Positions 11,960 through 23,703 of a stretch of DNA of 64,000 nt are shown in pieces. The stretch spans positions 22,692,001 to 22,756,000 of the forward strand of contig CM114272.1 in NCBI GenBank assembly GCA_050084515.1. Reading direction: 5' to 3'. Source of the stretch: Blasia pusilla. Its lineage: Eukaryota; Marchantiophyta; Marchantiopsida; Blasiales. The translations under genes and the position numbers were made by a program. The stretch's first letter is position 1; every line of letters begins with the position of its first letter. The notes beneath the pieces are model-generated. The model was not told where the DNA came from, did not search any database, and saw only the letters and a list, made by a program, of their open reading frames with translations.

Positions 11960-12990
11960 GGACTTCTTGGGATCTTTTGTAGGTACGCCAAGAGATGGTA
12001 GCCACAGCATCGAGCGTGGTTACGGGTACTACACATGGAGATCAGATTTTGCAATTGGCTGTGAGAGAGCAGTCGAGTTTTGTTGTCCGAGACGGGGTTG
12101 CACCATAGCAACCACCTACACCCGCGCCGGAGAGTCCTACCGTAGTCAGACATGGGCCCTAACTTGGGAGCCAGACATGGGCCCTAAGTTGACAGGAGGA
12201 GAGCGGCGCTTTAGGGTTTAGGGTTTAGGAGTTGTTTTGCATTTAGCATGCAGGATTTGGGTACGTTAAAGGGTCCAAGGATCCGCATTGAGTTGTCGAA
12301 TGACGCGCCAATCTTCCAACAACCCTACAGGTACAGTGATATGGAGAGGGTTCTGATTCAGAGGAGGAGCCAAGACTTTGTTGGAGCAAGAGAAGTGGAG
12401 ATGTCGCATGGAAAGTATGCATCTGCCACTATCATGCCCGCCAAGAAGGATGTGCATGGCAACTGGACGGATAGGCGGATGTGTGGAGATTATCGACCTA
12501 TCAATCGGCAGACGAAGTCCAATAGGTATGCCATGCTCACCCCTGAGGAGATCTTTGATGCAATTGGGCATGCAAAGGTCTTAAGTTCATTGGATTTGCA
12601 AGCCGCGTACCATCAATTACCTATCATATTGGAGGAGAGGGAGAAGACGGCATTTTGGGGCATCGATCCTTACGGGAAGGATTGTTTGTACCAGTGGCGG
12701 TTCTTACCATTCGGGTTAAAGAACGCCTCGGCTGAGTTTTAGAGGGTCATGGATAGGATCTTGGCAAGTTTGAATTTTGCTAGGTGTTATATTGATGACA
12801 TCGTACTCTTTAGCGCCACGGTTGAGGAGCATGAGCAACATCTAGAGGATGTGTTTTGACGATTGTAGTTACATGGGCTGAAGCTACATCCAAGCAAGTG
12901 CAAGTTCTTCTACGACCAGATTGAGAACCAAGGTCATACGATATACCCAGGGGGCCTTGGTGTGCAGTAGACGAAGGTAGAGGCTATTTC
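11960..12990 (+). pseudogene. reverse transcriptase of copy 1
   Basis: The open piece 12248-12742 carries RIELSNDAPIFQQPYRYS, MPAKKD, GDYRPINRQT, LSSLDLQAAYHQLPI and LPFGLKNASAEF. After a TAG at 12740-12742, where copy 2 has CAG, the frame resumes with RVMDRILA and the catalytic YIDD near 12790. It ends with HPSKCKFF and GHTIYPGGLGV. Further stops include TGA near 12857 and TAGs near 12866 and 12968. It would synthesise element cDNA. It lies between the methyltransferase and RNase H. Confidence 0.85.
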
Positions 12991-12999
12991 ACGCATTCC

Positions 13000-13640
13000 A
13001 CGCCCGATAGATGTGAGTCGAGTTCGTGCATTCATGGGATTGGCGAACTTCTATCAACGCTACGTCAAGGGTTTCAGTTTGATTGCGAAGCCGCTAACCT
13101 TGCTGACCAAGGTGGATGAAGAGTGGCATTGGGGGGATGAGCAGGAGAGAGCATTTTAGCTGCTCAAGGACATATTGATGTCCGCACCCATATTGAGGAG
13201 ACCGATAAAGGGACGTCCTTTCCAATTGCATGCCGATTGAAGCATGTTGGGGCTTGGAGCCAAGATCACCTAGCATGAGGATGATGGTAGAGAATTGGTG
13301 GTGGCTTACGCTAGTCTCTCGAACAAGGCTGTAAAGGTGAAGTATAGCTTGTATGAGGATGAGTGCTTGGCTACGGTGTGGGCTGTCGCACATTTCAAGT
13401 GTTATCTATTCAGAAATCCCTTAACCATCATTATTGATCATTAGCTACTTAAGTGGTTGATGGAGTCCGACAAGCTTATAGGGAAGCTTGCGAGGTGGGC
13501 TCTTTTGTTGTAAGAGTATGACTTCCAAGTGGTGTATAGACTTGAGACGCTCTACCAAGATGCAAATGGTTTGAGCCATAACCCCTGCTCGAGTCAATGT
13601 GATGCGACTCGAACTTGCTGGCATGGTGAGAGTGATAAGG
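13000..13640 (+). pseudogene. RNase H of copy 1
   Basis: Starts after RPIDVSRVRAFMGLANFYQRYVKGF. RNase H landmarks are RPFQLHAD, KYSLYEDECLAT, and the DH before LLKWLMESDKL. Stops fall at 13157 (TAG), 13241 (TGA), 13271 (TAG), 13442 (TAG) and about 13511 (TAA). Most sit where the other copies encode Gln. It is too damaged to act. Confidence 0.75.
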
Positions 13641-14820
13641 AGTTGGTGCCAAGATGGCATGCGTCAGCCTATTTGGGCTTGTTGGCTATGGAGAGCTAGA
13701 TTACTGAGACTTCGATGGCAAGGTATGATGGAGAGTCCTTAGATCTAGAGGCGGTAAGGAGGCGATAGGTGGCCAAGATATTCACGACAATGGAGTGGTC
13801 TTGGAGTATCTATGTACTGGCAGCGTTGCGAGCACAATGGGTGCTAGAGAGCAAGATCGGATCCTACAGTGAGCCAAACGGTTTTGGTGGGAGGGCACAC
13901 ATGTGTTGCAAGAGTGGGAGGATGGTAGAGTGCGTGTAGTGCCTCATCCTTTGCAGAGAGCACGTTTAGTGCGTCATGCCCATGAGGAGTTGGGTCATTT
14001 TGGAGTGCAACGGACGTACAGCTTGCTCCAGATTCAGTACTGGTGGTGAGGCATGCAAACTGACATTCAGCAGTTTGTTGCCAGATGCATGGTGTGTGTT
14101 CAAGTGCAAGCATTGTTCAATGCTCGGACTCCATAGTTGCATCCACTCTCGATCAATGGTTTAGATTATAGATGGAGCTTGGATTTTGCAGGACCTTTGC
14201 CTTTGACGGAGCGCCATAGTCGTTATGTATTGGTGATGGTTGAGCACTTCTCGAAGTGGATAGAGTTGGTTGCATTGCCTAACAAAGCAAGTGAGGGAAT
14301 AGCATATGCCTTCCTAGATTTAGTGTTGAGTCATTACAGCGCACCAGCTGAGGTGTTGACAGACCAAGGTACAGAGTCTCGCGGGGACTTTCAAGCCTTG
14401 TGTGATTCGGCGCTGATCAACCACCACACCACTTTGCAAGATCATCCTGAGGCGGATGGACTAGCGGAGACGGTTGTGTAGACGGTAAAGAGAGGATTAC
14501 GTAAGTTTGGCTTGCAGAGAAGTAACCTAGGAGATTCGGACCTTCAGTTGTCGTGGTTGGCGATGGGATACAGATTTAGCAGGCAAGCATCCTTACCGTC
14601 TTTCTCAGCGTACTTGTTGCTTTATGGACGAGAGCCAGATTTACCTTTGGCCATTTGTCGAGATGTTGGTGAGGTGTTGAACCTTGATGATCCTGATGTA
14701 TGGATGTAAGCATATTCTTAGAGGGCTGAGTTGTTTCGAAGAGTCATACTCATGGCGTTTGAGAGCTTGGCGATTGCGTGGCATCGGGATACATTGAGGT
14801 ATGCGACTTTTTGGGGAGGT
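13640..14820 (+). pseudogene. integrase of copy 1
   Basis: The HHCC zinc-binding region reads HAHEELGHFGVQRTY and then ARCMVC. The catalytic triad is visible as SLDFAGPLPL (Asp), LTDQGTES (Asp) and ADGLAET (Glu). The last two are followed by GLRKFGLQR and LPWL-type SRQASL. It would insert cDNA into chromosomes. TAGs at 14479 and 14719, TAA at 14707 and TGA near 14048 break it. A region similar to the C-terminal part of copies 2 and C leads into the PHD finger. Confidence 0.8.
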
Positions 14821-15218
14821 CGCTAAACCCTATTATCCAGAGGTTTCATCAAGGAGACTATGTCTACTTGCAGAAGATGACACCTACGACGTTGGATGTG
14901 ACCGCAGGGTGCACCACCTTGAGAGTGCGTGAGATTTTGCCATCTGGTATTCTCTTACTGGAGGGACTCGATGGTATGGTTTGGAAGGACCATGTGTGTA
15001 ACTATGTGTCATGTCATTTTCCGAACATTGAAGATATAGTTGATCGGAGCTTAGCAGTAGTTCGTGTAGGCTTACGATGTATGTTGTGTGTTTCCGCCCG
15101 TGGTGCAGCCACTATGCTAGTCTGTGATGGATGTTCGAGAGGATGGCATATGGCATGTCTGAGGCCACCTCTCACTAGGGTTCCTAAGGGACGATGGATG
15201 TGTCCTAGATGTACATAG
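14820..15218 (+). pseudogene. integrase tail with C-terminal PHD finger, copy 1
   Basis: GDYVYLQKMTPTTLDVTAG and GILLLEGLDGMVWKDHV form the integrase C-terminal module. The last 45 residues are a C4HC3 PHD finger: CxxC (MLCV), CDGCSRGWH, then CLRPP and WMCPRC. PHD fingers generally read histone tails, so this replaces the chromodomain usual in chromoviruses. The stop after RCT is shared in position by the other two copies, so this is the true polyprotein end. Confidence 0.85.
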
Positions 15219-15377
15219 GATAGGTAGTTCTAGATTCCGACTTGGGTCTATGTTATGGATGACAAGAAGGCGACTAACGATGGGGCCACATGAGCACCCG
15301 GCCTTTCTGCTCTTAGCATCCGAGAGATGTATGTCATGGTATAGATGGCTATATGGAGTTAGAAGGATCTAACCACC

Positions 15378-15540
15378 AGCTAGGGGGCCATTGTAGATAT
15401 TTTGGTACTTCTTGTCTTGTTGTTTGGATGCCATGAGTTAGCATGGGATTGTGCGTGTTTGTGTGTATGTTTATCGACAACGATGTATGTTGTGTAGCGA
15501 TGTGTATGCGCACAACACAAATTAGTCTATCTTGGGGTTT
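15378..15540 (+). repeat. polypurine tract and LTR start of copy 1
   Basis: AGCTAGGGGGCC (about 15378-15389) is followed by TGTAGATATTTTGGTACTTC, which opens a ~120-bp module. The same tract plus module occurs on the minus strand at about 35414-35279 (CTAGGGGGGCG then TGGAGAGATTTTGG), so the boundary is seen in two copies. The module diverges after about 15520. Confidence 0.65.
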
Positions 15541-15912
15541 GTGGTGATCTCATTCATGTTGCATGAGTGAACTTAGTGACGTGCCTAACTAGAATACGAG
15601 TGATCCAAAAGTAGTACGAGTTGGCTAGGTGAACATGCGGTTGTTTACAATTAGTGAGTGAAGTGTTAGATTGGAAACTTAGTTAGCTTATTTTGATAGT
15701 TTAGATTAGTTCTGCAAAACGGGTCTAGGCTAATTGAAGTGGAGAAGCTAAGAAATCTAAGTGCTGCAAGCGACATACTAAGACTTAAGCCAAAAGTGGA
15801 ATTGAGGGTTAGCTACCAGAACGCGATTCAATGTTAAGAGTTTGGCTTCCCAAAACTTAACATTAAATGGGTTTGCATTGATAAGGACATCAACCTTCTA
15901 AGGAGAGTTGAG
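15541..15912 (+). other. 3' internal remnant of element A
   Basis: No gene is visible. It ends in a purine tract AAGGAGAGTTGAG (about 15900-15912) directly before the right LTR, which fits the plus-strand priming site of element A. Confidence 0.5.
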
Positions 15913-16938
15913 TGTCGTAAGCCTCATAACCAAACAAACATCAAATAGGCACCAAGCGGAACATCAGAACTCAAGTGAACTTAGGCTACGATGATCGCGC
16001 TTTGGAGAGGCTTTTGGAAGGTCTCTTGGAAAAGTTCAAGAGCCGAAACATGGAAAAGAGTTATGCATTTCATGGATTAGTGATCGCGACCTGGAAACCT
16101 AGACCACACGCGAACCAAGACTTGAGATCAGTTGAGTCTTGGAAGGTTGATTGCCAAAGAGGTGAGAACCACTTTTGGAACACGGCTAGCGTTTGGGGAA
16201 TTTGACTATGTTTTGGACCATAATGTTTAGCTCCAAGATGCATTAGGAAAAAAGAAGTGTTCTTTGGAAAGCTTATCTTGAGACGCTTCCAACGCATTAA
16301 AGATCTTAGCAAACACATAGGTATAGGCTGAGATATTGACCAAAAATGACTGTGAAAGCAATCGGGTTGAGGGCCAATTTGAGGGGCCCGACTGTCTTTA
16401 CCTAAAGTTAGGGGGACCCCCGAGATCCCCAGAAGTACTAATAAGGGGAGTTTCTCCAAGATGTCTTGGAACACGAATCCCACTTTGAGCACCAGACCGC
16501 GTCTCAAGGGCACGGGATGGAACATGAGTTTGGCATTGGAACTCGAAACCGAAACCTGATCCAAGGGAGTGGACTTTGTATGCCACATTTGGATTCCGGC
16601 CCGTGATTCATTTTTTGTGAGTATCAGTTAGGGATGTGAGTCACTGGATGTCCATCGGACAGTTGGAACCGCCAGGTGCGAAACGATGTTTGAGGTTCTT
16701 GAACCGACCAGAAAGTTTGTCCCAAGTATTTTGAGACTTCCCTGTGTTGTAAGCTGTGAAACTAGGAAGGTAGACCTTGACAAGAGGTAGAGTCCAAGAA
16801 TCAGCCAATTAGAATAGCTGATTGATCCAAACGCGACTAACCAAAGTGTATGTGTGGATGCAGATCAACGTTGAGAGCGTAATATACTCAATGCACGCTT
16901 CCGCAACAACAAAGATTAACGTTGAAGGAGAGTAGGCA
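15913..16938 (+). repeat. 3' LTR of element A
   Basis: Direct-repeat partner of 2802-3819. It begins TGTCG after the purine tract and ends AGTAGGCA, against AGTAGACA in the left copy. Antisense frames in it are shared with the left LTR and not treated as genes. Confidence 0.8.
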
Positions 16939-18174
16939 CACAAAATTCTCCTTCCGATATCCCAACACTTGCCGCTACTTAGTTGTGATTTTTGTTGACA
17001 CTCTTCGTGCTACACCGGAGCGCTGCACTCTACTGCTACCTCCAGTTAGTTTGCACCAACAAAAACGTGAGAAAACGGACAACACTTCTACTCACGGCCT
17101 TCCGTACGGAAAAATGACAACAAAATGCCAACCAACGTCTCCAGGGACTCCCCACCAAGGCAACTCGGTGGCCTACTTGCAAACAACTAATTCCCACCAG
17201 CCCCGTGACATCTTTCTCATGTGAAAAATAAAGAGTAGTAAAAACGGCACATCCGGCCTAAAACTCCACTCCTCAATCTACACCGGCATATCGAGCCTCG
17301 TCCACCTTGTGGTATCAAGGAATCTAGAGGCTAGTACCTAGTCCTAACTCACACACACGAGCAAGAATGGTACTCCAATGACCCCACATTAAAAAGATGG
17401 CTTCGGAAAGCCATCTTTCTCCCTTATATAGGGTTGGGAAGAGCCAAAAGGCACTTCCCCTAAAAATAGCTATCCTCTTGGTAACCTGCGCGCACACGTT
17501 ATTAGGGGCGGGTGGCCTACTCAACAAGTTGCCAGGTTGTGAAAGACCGCAACTTGTAAGTTGTCAGAAACAATGTTCCTAACACAATGGACCTATCCTC
17601 AACCTTATCCGGCATCTTGGGAAAAAGTTACACTCAAAAGAGTTCGTTGGCTCCCATGGCCTATCCACGATAGATCTCACCCTATCGGCTACTCAGATGT
17701 GACAAAGTCCTCTGCAAATGGTTCTTGAGTTTTTTTGGATCAGAATATATTCAAGAGACAAGGGCCAGAGGTTCTTGGTTGCTTATTCAATGTTGCGTCG
17801 CTGTGAGCGCTCAAGTATGGCATCCACGGATGCTTTCTCGATCCTCTTGCTCCCATAGTCCAAGTCAAGTCCATGTGGACTAGTTATGGATACCTACCTT
17901 GGACGTTGATCCATGACTCACATATTGAGTCTTGATTAGAAACCCTTTAGAGTCGATTGGGTAGTTGGGACCGCCTGATGAACTAGCATCGTTGTAGGTT
18001 CCTAGACTATCAAGGAGTTTGTCCCAAGTGTTGAAGGACTTGTTTGTGTTGGGGAGTGATGGGCTAGGTCCGTATTTAGCCTGCGTAGATATGTCGAGCT
18101 TGAAGGATAGCCCTAGACCAGGACTTGGGAGATGCAAGGCCGGTTGTCATGCGCATATACATCACTATCACCGA
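16939..18174. other. flank between element A and the CACTA element
   Basis: No gene is recognised. A perfect hairpin lies at 17393-17418 (11-bp arms AAAGATGGCTT / AAGCCATCTTT, 4-base loop). Part of 17880-18130 loosely resembles the LTR of element A (GTTGGGACCGCC, GAGTTTGTCCCAAG). The last ~30 bases, TGTCATGCGCATATACATCA and on, match the LTR module seen at 35279, so the CACTA element probably landed in an LTR copy. Confidence 0.4.
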
Positions 18175-18830
18175 CACTAGAAGAAAATCCTGGTTTTATG
18201 ACTAGGTTTTATGACTCATCTAAGTCATTTATATCCTTCCACAACTAGGAATGACTAGTAACTCAGGTAGACACAAAAGCCAAGTCATTTACCCTTCATG
18301 AACCTTACAACTAGAAGGGTTAGCTTATCTGGATGTTGGCATATGACTAAACCAAGGAGTTATGCTCCATGACTGCCATGTCATCAAGATGACATAGACA
18401 TAGACATAATGCCACATCATCATATGACATGGATGCTAGCTCATCAAATGATGTGGAGTACAAACAAAATACTTGGTAGTTGGAGTCATGCTGTATGACT
18501 AGGCTAGTCATCCATCTTGTTTTGGCAAGGTTTGCTGAGATTGTATCCTATGAGAGGGGTACACGTGGCATGCTACAGTTGCCATCTGCGTTTTATGACT
18601 CTATGAGTCATTTGGCCAGTCTTCTTGCTTGACAAACTTAGTCATTTGTATAGAGTGAGTCATACTTGCAAATTTGTACCCATTTAGTTTTGTTACTTAT
18701 GACTATTATAGTCCTCTTTGTGATCATAACTTTGATAAGTGACTAAGTGAGTCATCCATAACAACTCGATGTGTCATTGTCCATCCTTTTTTTTGTATTT
18801 TTGTCCTACACTGAGTCATTTTCATGACTC
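18175..18830. repeat. left subterminal repeat array of the CACTA element
   Basis: About eighteen ATGACT or AGTCAT hexamers in both orientations in ~650 bp. In En/Spm the subterminal repeats bind TNPA and are needed for excision, so these are the likely recognition sites of this element's own proteins. Confidence 0.75.
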
Positions 18831-19213
18831 AACCAATCTTTTATATGTTTGGAAGATCAGAATACATTACACAAGAAAAATACACTCATTCAAAACATTA
18901 CACCCTTCATGTTAAGGATTACAATACTTCACACAAAAATCTGGTTGAGGCTTGATAATAACCAGGTGATGTCAACCCACAAATAGATAATTGAAAAGTA
19001 TCTTGAGTGGTTCATACCAATGTTGGTTTACCAAAGAAAAGAAGGATCAAAACTTGAAGAGAAGAAAAATCTTGAAGCCAAACCATTATGAAGAATATCT
19101 AAGTTTCTTAGCATGCTTGTATATGGCCAAAGTGTTAGCCATTTAATCTACACTCAAAACCTGAGAAATGTCCTTCTACATTCATCCAACTTCATCTTCA
19201 TGAAACAAAATAC
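18831..19213. other. CACTA 3' untranslated region
   Basis: AT-rich, no coding signal. It lies between the subterminal repeats and the end of the TNPA-like gene. Confidence 0.35.
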
Positions 19214-21615
19214 CTATTGAATCACCTTCTTCATATGCATCTCCCGCCAGAGGATGCTTGAGTCAAGAGAATCAGCAAAAGTCATCTGTGGAGGATCATC
19301 AACCAGATTAGGTGTCCACAATGGATAATCTGGATGATAAACATCCTTCAAATCCACCCGTACCATTCCCAACGGAACATTTTTGCCATGAAATTGCTCC
19401 TTTCCACCAAAGCGTGAAATAATTCTAGATCCAAGGATTTTCCTACTCAACTTTGGTTTAGTGAGTAGGACATTATCTCGAATCTGCAACTACAATCAAA
19501 CAAATGACAATTCAAGGTTAGTTTCTTGCAATACATACTTCACGTTTATGTGCTACAGGGAAAAATAGAAGTATGCATCAATTTACCTTCCTGAATGACC
19601 ATCCCCAATTTGGCATAACGTGCAAAAATCTCACAATGCCTACACAATCAGATAGTTGTCCACACCCATATATATTAGTTACATGGGTACAAGAAGAGAT
19701 TGTTTAAGCCACTTCATATACAAGTGAAGAGCTTACTTTGGTCTGTTTTTTTAAAGAGCTTGAACGAGCTTTCTTGCTCATTTGCTCCATTAGGTTGTAG
19801 CCTTGATTTTCTCCTTTTTTTCGTAAGAGACTTTATTTTGCTGTCCACACTTACATTGTCTTTACACAAAAACATAACCAACAAGGAAAGATTCTATTAG
19901 AAAAAATGTTTGCCTTATCATCATACAAAACATCTACCATGTAAGCAAGTTAAATTCACATGCCCTAGCATGAAATAAGAGATTTTCCTTACTCCTAGGG
20001 TGCTCGGTCTCATGTTCACCTCTTTCAGTTGAACTCCTCCGTTGGACACTCTTTGGAGTTTCTGAATGAGAGTGTAAAGAGAGGCATCAATGAGCTTAAA
20101 TTCCATCTTGCTTAGGTTGTTACACTAAACAAAATTCTGGTCTGAACTACATTCTACACAAAGCAATGGAGTCTGAATAGTACTCTTTACGTGTTGAGTG
20201 TGTAGTGCCATGATCTTCACTGTGAGTTGAACCCATGCTTTTATCCCCGACCACTACTTCTAGATCAGCAATTGGCGGAGAGTCAATCTTGCCTTTTCCT
20301 GTATGAATTACATATAATTCCAGAGTTCGTAGCATATAACACTAATGACAAAGCTTGAAAGTTTGAAAAAAACATGGGCAGAATACAATTTGGGGAAGAT
20401 CTGTCATATTTCTTAACTTTAGTTGGATCAAAAGAGCATGTTGTCTATGTAAGAGTAATCTTCCACATTCAAAGAACATGCAACCATGAATGAAACAAAG
20501 AAATGTAGAATTTGAGCTTATATGATTTAGAATCTCTATCAGAGGTTGGAGTTGATTCTACGTATAAATTGTTGAAAATTAGCTTGGATGCAATGAGTGC
20601 ATCGCGTGAAGCAAGTTTAGATACCATCTCCATGAGCACTCCTAGTGTCTTGTTTTGTATCTTCATTTGCAACTTCACCTCCTCTATATCTGCACTCCAC
20701 TTCTTCTCAACCTCTTGCAATTGGATGGTAACCGTGGATTCCACACTTTGACATAGGAGAAGAACCCAAATTTAAGGACATAGGGTTCCAAAGTATAGTT
20801 AGACGAAGGCAATAAGATATGCAAAGTTTAACCCACTTTATACTTGCTCATTGAAGATCTGGAGACTTGTATCATTGAAGAGTGCACTCACAGGAGAGCT
20901 CAATTGTGTAACTCCTGATTATTTGGGGAGGTCATCTTGTTCCCCTCCTTCAATTTCTGTTGCCACCAACCCTTTTGTAGGACCTTGGGATAGATGTGCA
21001 CATACCTCCAACACAACCCAATTACCAATCTGAACTTCAAGGACACTAAGGAGAAGAGCAGCAATTATCTCAAGGCAGAATAGACCCTAATCCACAACTA
21101 CAAAGCAATATATCTCTTCAATATCTCGGAAACATTGATTTATATGTATTGTATTGAAGCAAGAAAAACACTACAAGAGAAGAATCGGATATATAAGCTC
21201 ACAATTTTCCAAGTAAACTTACATCTAGTCCATCAAGACCTGCCTATCCAGTATAATTGAGAGTCTGGACTTTTTATCTTGCTCTTGCCATCTTTTCTGC
21301 TTTCATCTTGCCCTCCTCTGAGAGTCAATAATCTACAAATCTGGCCCATGACTCTTCATCGGTATCAGGGTGACACGGGACTGCGCGGTGAGCCCCATGA
21401 ATGATGCAATAATTCTTAATATTGGACCTCTCTATTTTCAAAAGCTGAGCAATGTTTTTCCTCATATAATCGAGGGAGAGATATTGTGCACCCATATACA
21501 TGTATGCCTCAAGCATGTGATTTTGGACGGCTGCCATGCTTACTGAGTTTTGCTTACTAATCTCGACGCATGATAGGTCCAGATACCTCATCACCCATAC
21601 CTTCAATTCATTCAA
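19214..21615 (-). CDS. CACTA second gene (TNPA/Transposase_24-type), split or decayed
   Basis: Several minus-strand open pieces separated by AT-rich gaps that look like introns: 21615-21325 (MNELKVWVMRYLDLSC, then LLKIERSNIKNYCIIHG), 20744-20469 (MESTVTIQLQEVEKKW, strongly helical and probably coiled-coil), 20335-20147, 20106-19921 (KLIDASLYTLIQKLQRVSNG) and 19489-19214. The last contains NVPLGMVRVDLKDVYHPDYPLW and then SLDSSILWREMH. That resembles the C-terminal signature (VPEGYxxV...LHxxIxWR) of the second protein of plant CACTA elements. Such proteins bind subterminal repeats. Exact exon borders are not resolved. I judge from position and the C-terminal motif only. Confidence 0.5.
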
Positions 21616-22585
21616 CCAAGGCTAATAGCCTAGTACCTTGGTGTTTAGATGGCCACTCGGTAGTAATTCGCATCTAGGCTTCAGATTTTGCTCTTTGCGA
21701 ATTGACACATCACGCTTCCATAGGTCACGCTTAGACCTACTTCTCCTTTCTCCTCAAAGAATGATTTCAAATTCATCTTTATGTATTAGGGAACCCATAC
21801 TCAGTTTTGAACATTATCATCAAACTAGAATGTAATCAAACTTGAACCTTAAACAAAGTCATACAACCAATGATGCATACCGACACTTGCACCTTGTCGA
21901 GAAGACACATTTTCTATTGGGCTTGGTGTTGTGCATGATTGTGATCTTCTACGATATAGTTGGTAATCTAAAACCCCAGAGGAACGAGGTGGTGGTGGGA
22001 ATAGCCATCCTCCCTATGAAGCACAAAACAACATAATCTCCTCTATTCACAATGGTCCGTTGACGGTGACTCTGACGGCGGCCGTCGCCATCATAGTCAC
22101 CGTCAATGAACTGCTGTCGAAGGTCAACCGTCACCGTCAATGGTCGGCCGTTACCATCAACGGTCCACCGCCACCGCCGCCGCCTAGTGCTGCTCAGAGA
22201 CATGTTTGTATGTTGTTGACCCTTTGGTTGCCATTGCCGCCATTACGGAGTAGAGGATCTTCCACGATGACTGTTGATTCTCTAACATGCGTCGCCATCA
22301 CGTACATTGTTTTGGCTGCCACCGTCATTGCAGTTTTGTCATCAACCAATGATGGAAGATGACCTCGGGTTATGGTGTTTGAGTTTTCATTTCATGCTGC
22401 TATGTTGTGATTGGTAGCTGCTCGACAAAAATCGAGCACCATGCCGTGAAGCCCGTAGCCGCAGCGTGTCGCCAATTGCTACGCCGTGCCGCTCGTGGCC
22501 GCACTGCAACGCTCAGGAGTTAGTGTGACTCACAACGGGCTAGGAACTCTAGAGAGTTCAACCTGTTTATTGCATGGAACGGTAT
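21616..22585. other. CACTA interior with a GC-rich GACGG/CCGTC cluster
   Basis: No gene recognised. A 22050-22185 block is markedly GC-rich and full of GACGG and CCGTC in both orientations, including ACGGCGGCCGT and GACGGTGACT facing AGTCACCGTC, so it could fold. The rest is AT-rich. Confidence 0.35.
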
Positions 22586-22589
22586 GTTC

Positions 22590-23703
22590 TAGCATTTAGA
22601 GGGGGCGCCCATGGAAAACTACCATGAGTTCTCCCACAGATATGCCCAGGAGATTGAGGCATGGCGACTCTGCTATGACCCACACTATGTGTCATGGACG
22701 GAGCCATTCCCAGATGAGGAGGAGGAGTCAGGAGAGGCTACTTCCTCTTCCACTTGAGATGTTTTAGGAGGGATCACTCACACTGGAGCAGTTGCACCAT
22801 CTAGTCGGGTTCGTCCCAGGTTCAATCCCGTGGTTTAGTTCTTTGGTGAGTTGAGGGCGAGCTACCAGGGGGTACGGATGGAGAAGTTGCGGAGCATCCA
22901 CGACGTCCAAAGGCGCCTAGGTGTGAGTTTACGTGAGGCTTACAATCGCTTGTGCCGGTTTATTAACGTCACTCAGGGGTGATAGAGGCTTAGGCTATCC
23001 AATCATAGTACGCGATGCTGGACCGGACCCTGCGGACACGGCTGCGGGAGGGGTGCTTCTTATAAACACCTCCCCTACGTTGAGAGATGTTTTTAGGACT
23101 GCCGAGAATATTGAGCGCAATATGGCGGTGGAGAGCGTAGCCACCATGGGTTCTGGACAAGAGCAATCACAATTGTCTCCACCACCTTTGCAGCAACGTG
23201 GACTCCGAGATAGGTCGACTATGACACCACAAGCTCAAGGAGGATATCGGGAGGCGGTGCCACAGAGATCTGCTCCTTCATATACGGCTCATTAGTAGGC
23301 GCCTACGATTTCTTGTCAGTCATGTGGTGGAGCCCATCATGAGCGTGATTGCACTCGTCAGGGTCATGGACGTGTGCCTCAGCATGGAGGAGGAGATGGT
23401 GCTGCACGAGGAGGTTATTAGTGTGACTACTGTCAGAGGTATGGTCATACACGCGCCAAGTGTTTCACTTTACATCCAGAGTTACATCCAGACCGAGGGC
23501 CAACGAGAGCACCAGAGCGAGTAGCCGGTTCGAGTGGGCCTAGAGATAGTGTACCAGGTGATCTCGTTGGGGGACGAGGAGCTAGAGTTTCCCAATAGGA
23601 TGGTGGAGGTGCCCGTGGAGGAGGAAGAGTCCCACCACCTAGATGCGTCGAGGGAGATGTCGGGCGTGAGGCTAGGATGGGTGCTCAAATACATCAACTA
23701 CAA
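22590..23703 (+). pseudogene. captured gag fragment of the methyltransferase retrotransposon family
   Basis: Plus-strand pieces match the gag of copy 2: LEGAPMENYHEFSHRYAQEIEAWRLCYDPHYVS, then a YQGV-M-KL-S block, and near the end two zinc knuckles, CQSCGGAHHERDC (about 23310) and CDYCQRYGHTRAKC followed by FTLHPEL (about 23430). Copy 2 has the equivalent pair. Stops and frame changes interrupt it (for example TAG at 23294, TAG near 23419). It ends abruptly near 23700, where sequence of the PHD-finger transposon begins. It is inside the CACTA element and in opposite orientation to the CACTA genes. Confidence 0.7.

Larger units (their letters stand above)
10530..15540 (+). mobile_element. copy 1 of the methyltransferase/PHD Ty3/gypsy family (5'-truncated, decayed)
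   Basis: The order along the plus strand is pre-methyltransferase linker, cytosine-5 methyltransferase, RT, RNase H, integrase, PHD finger, polypurine tract and start of an LTR. Gag and protease are missing. The same order is seen in copy 2 on the minus strand at 43.4-35.9 kb, which supports it as a real family rather than a chance junction. Many in-frame stops interrupt it, mostly TAG at Gln positions and TGA at Arg positions. It sits inside element A. Confidence 0.8.
2802..16938 (+). mobile_element. Ty3/gypsy element A with nested insertions
   Basis: Two direct repeats of about 1.02 kb (2802-3819 and 15913-16938) flank this interval. Both start with TGTCG and end in CA. A primer-binding site follows the left one and a purine tract precedes the right one. 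The internal plus-strand order is gag, zinc knuckle, protease, RT, RNase H, integrase, the usual Ty3/gypsy order. The coding part stops near 7460 inside integrase. Satellite DNA and copy 1 of a different gypsy family then fill the interior up to about 15.5 kb. I see no clear target-site duplication (TTCTA before, CACAA after), and the LTRs have diverged visibly, so the element is old or rearranged. Confidence 0.75.

Noticed and set aside
2797-16943. Target-site duplication for element A
   Set aside because: TTCTA before the left LTR and CACAA after the right LTR do not match.
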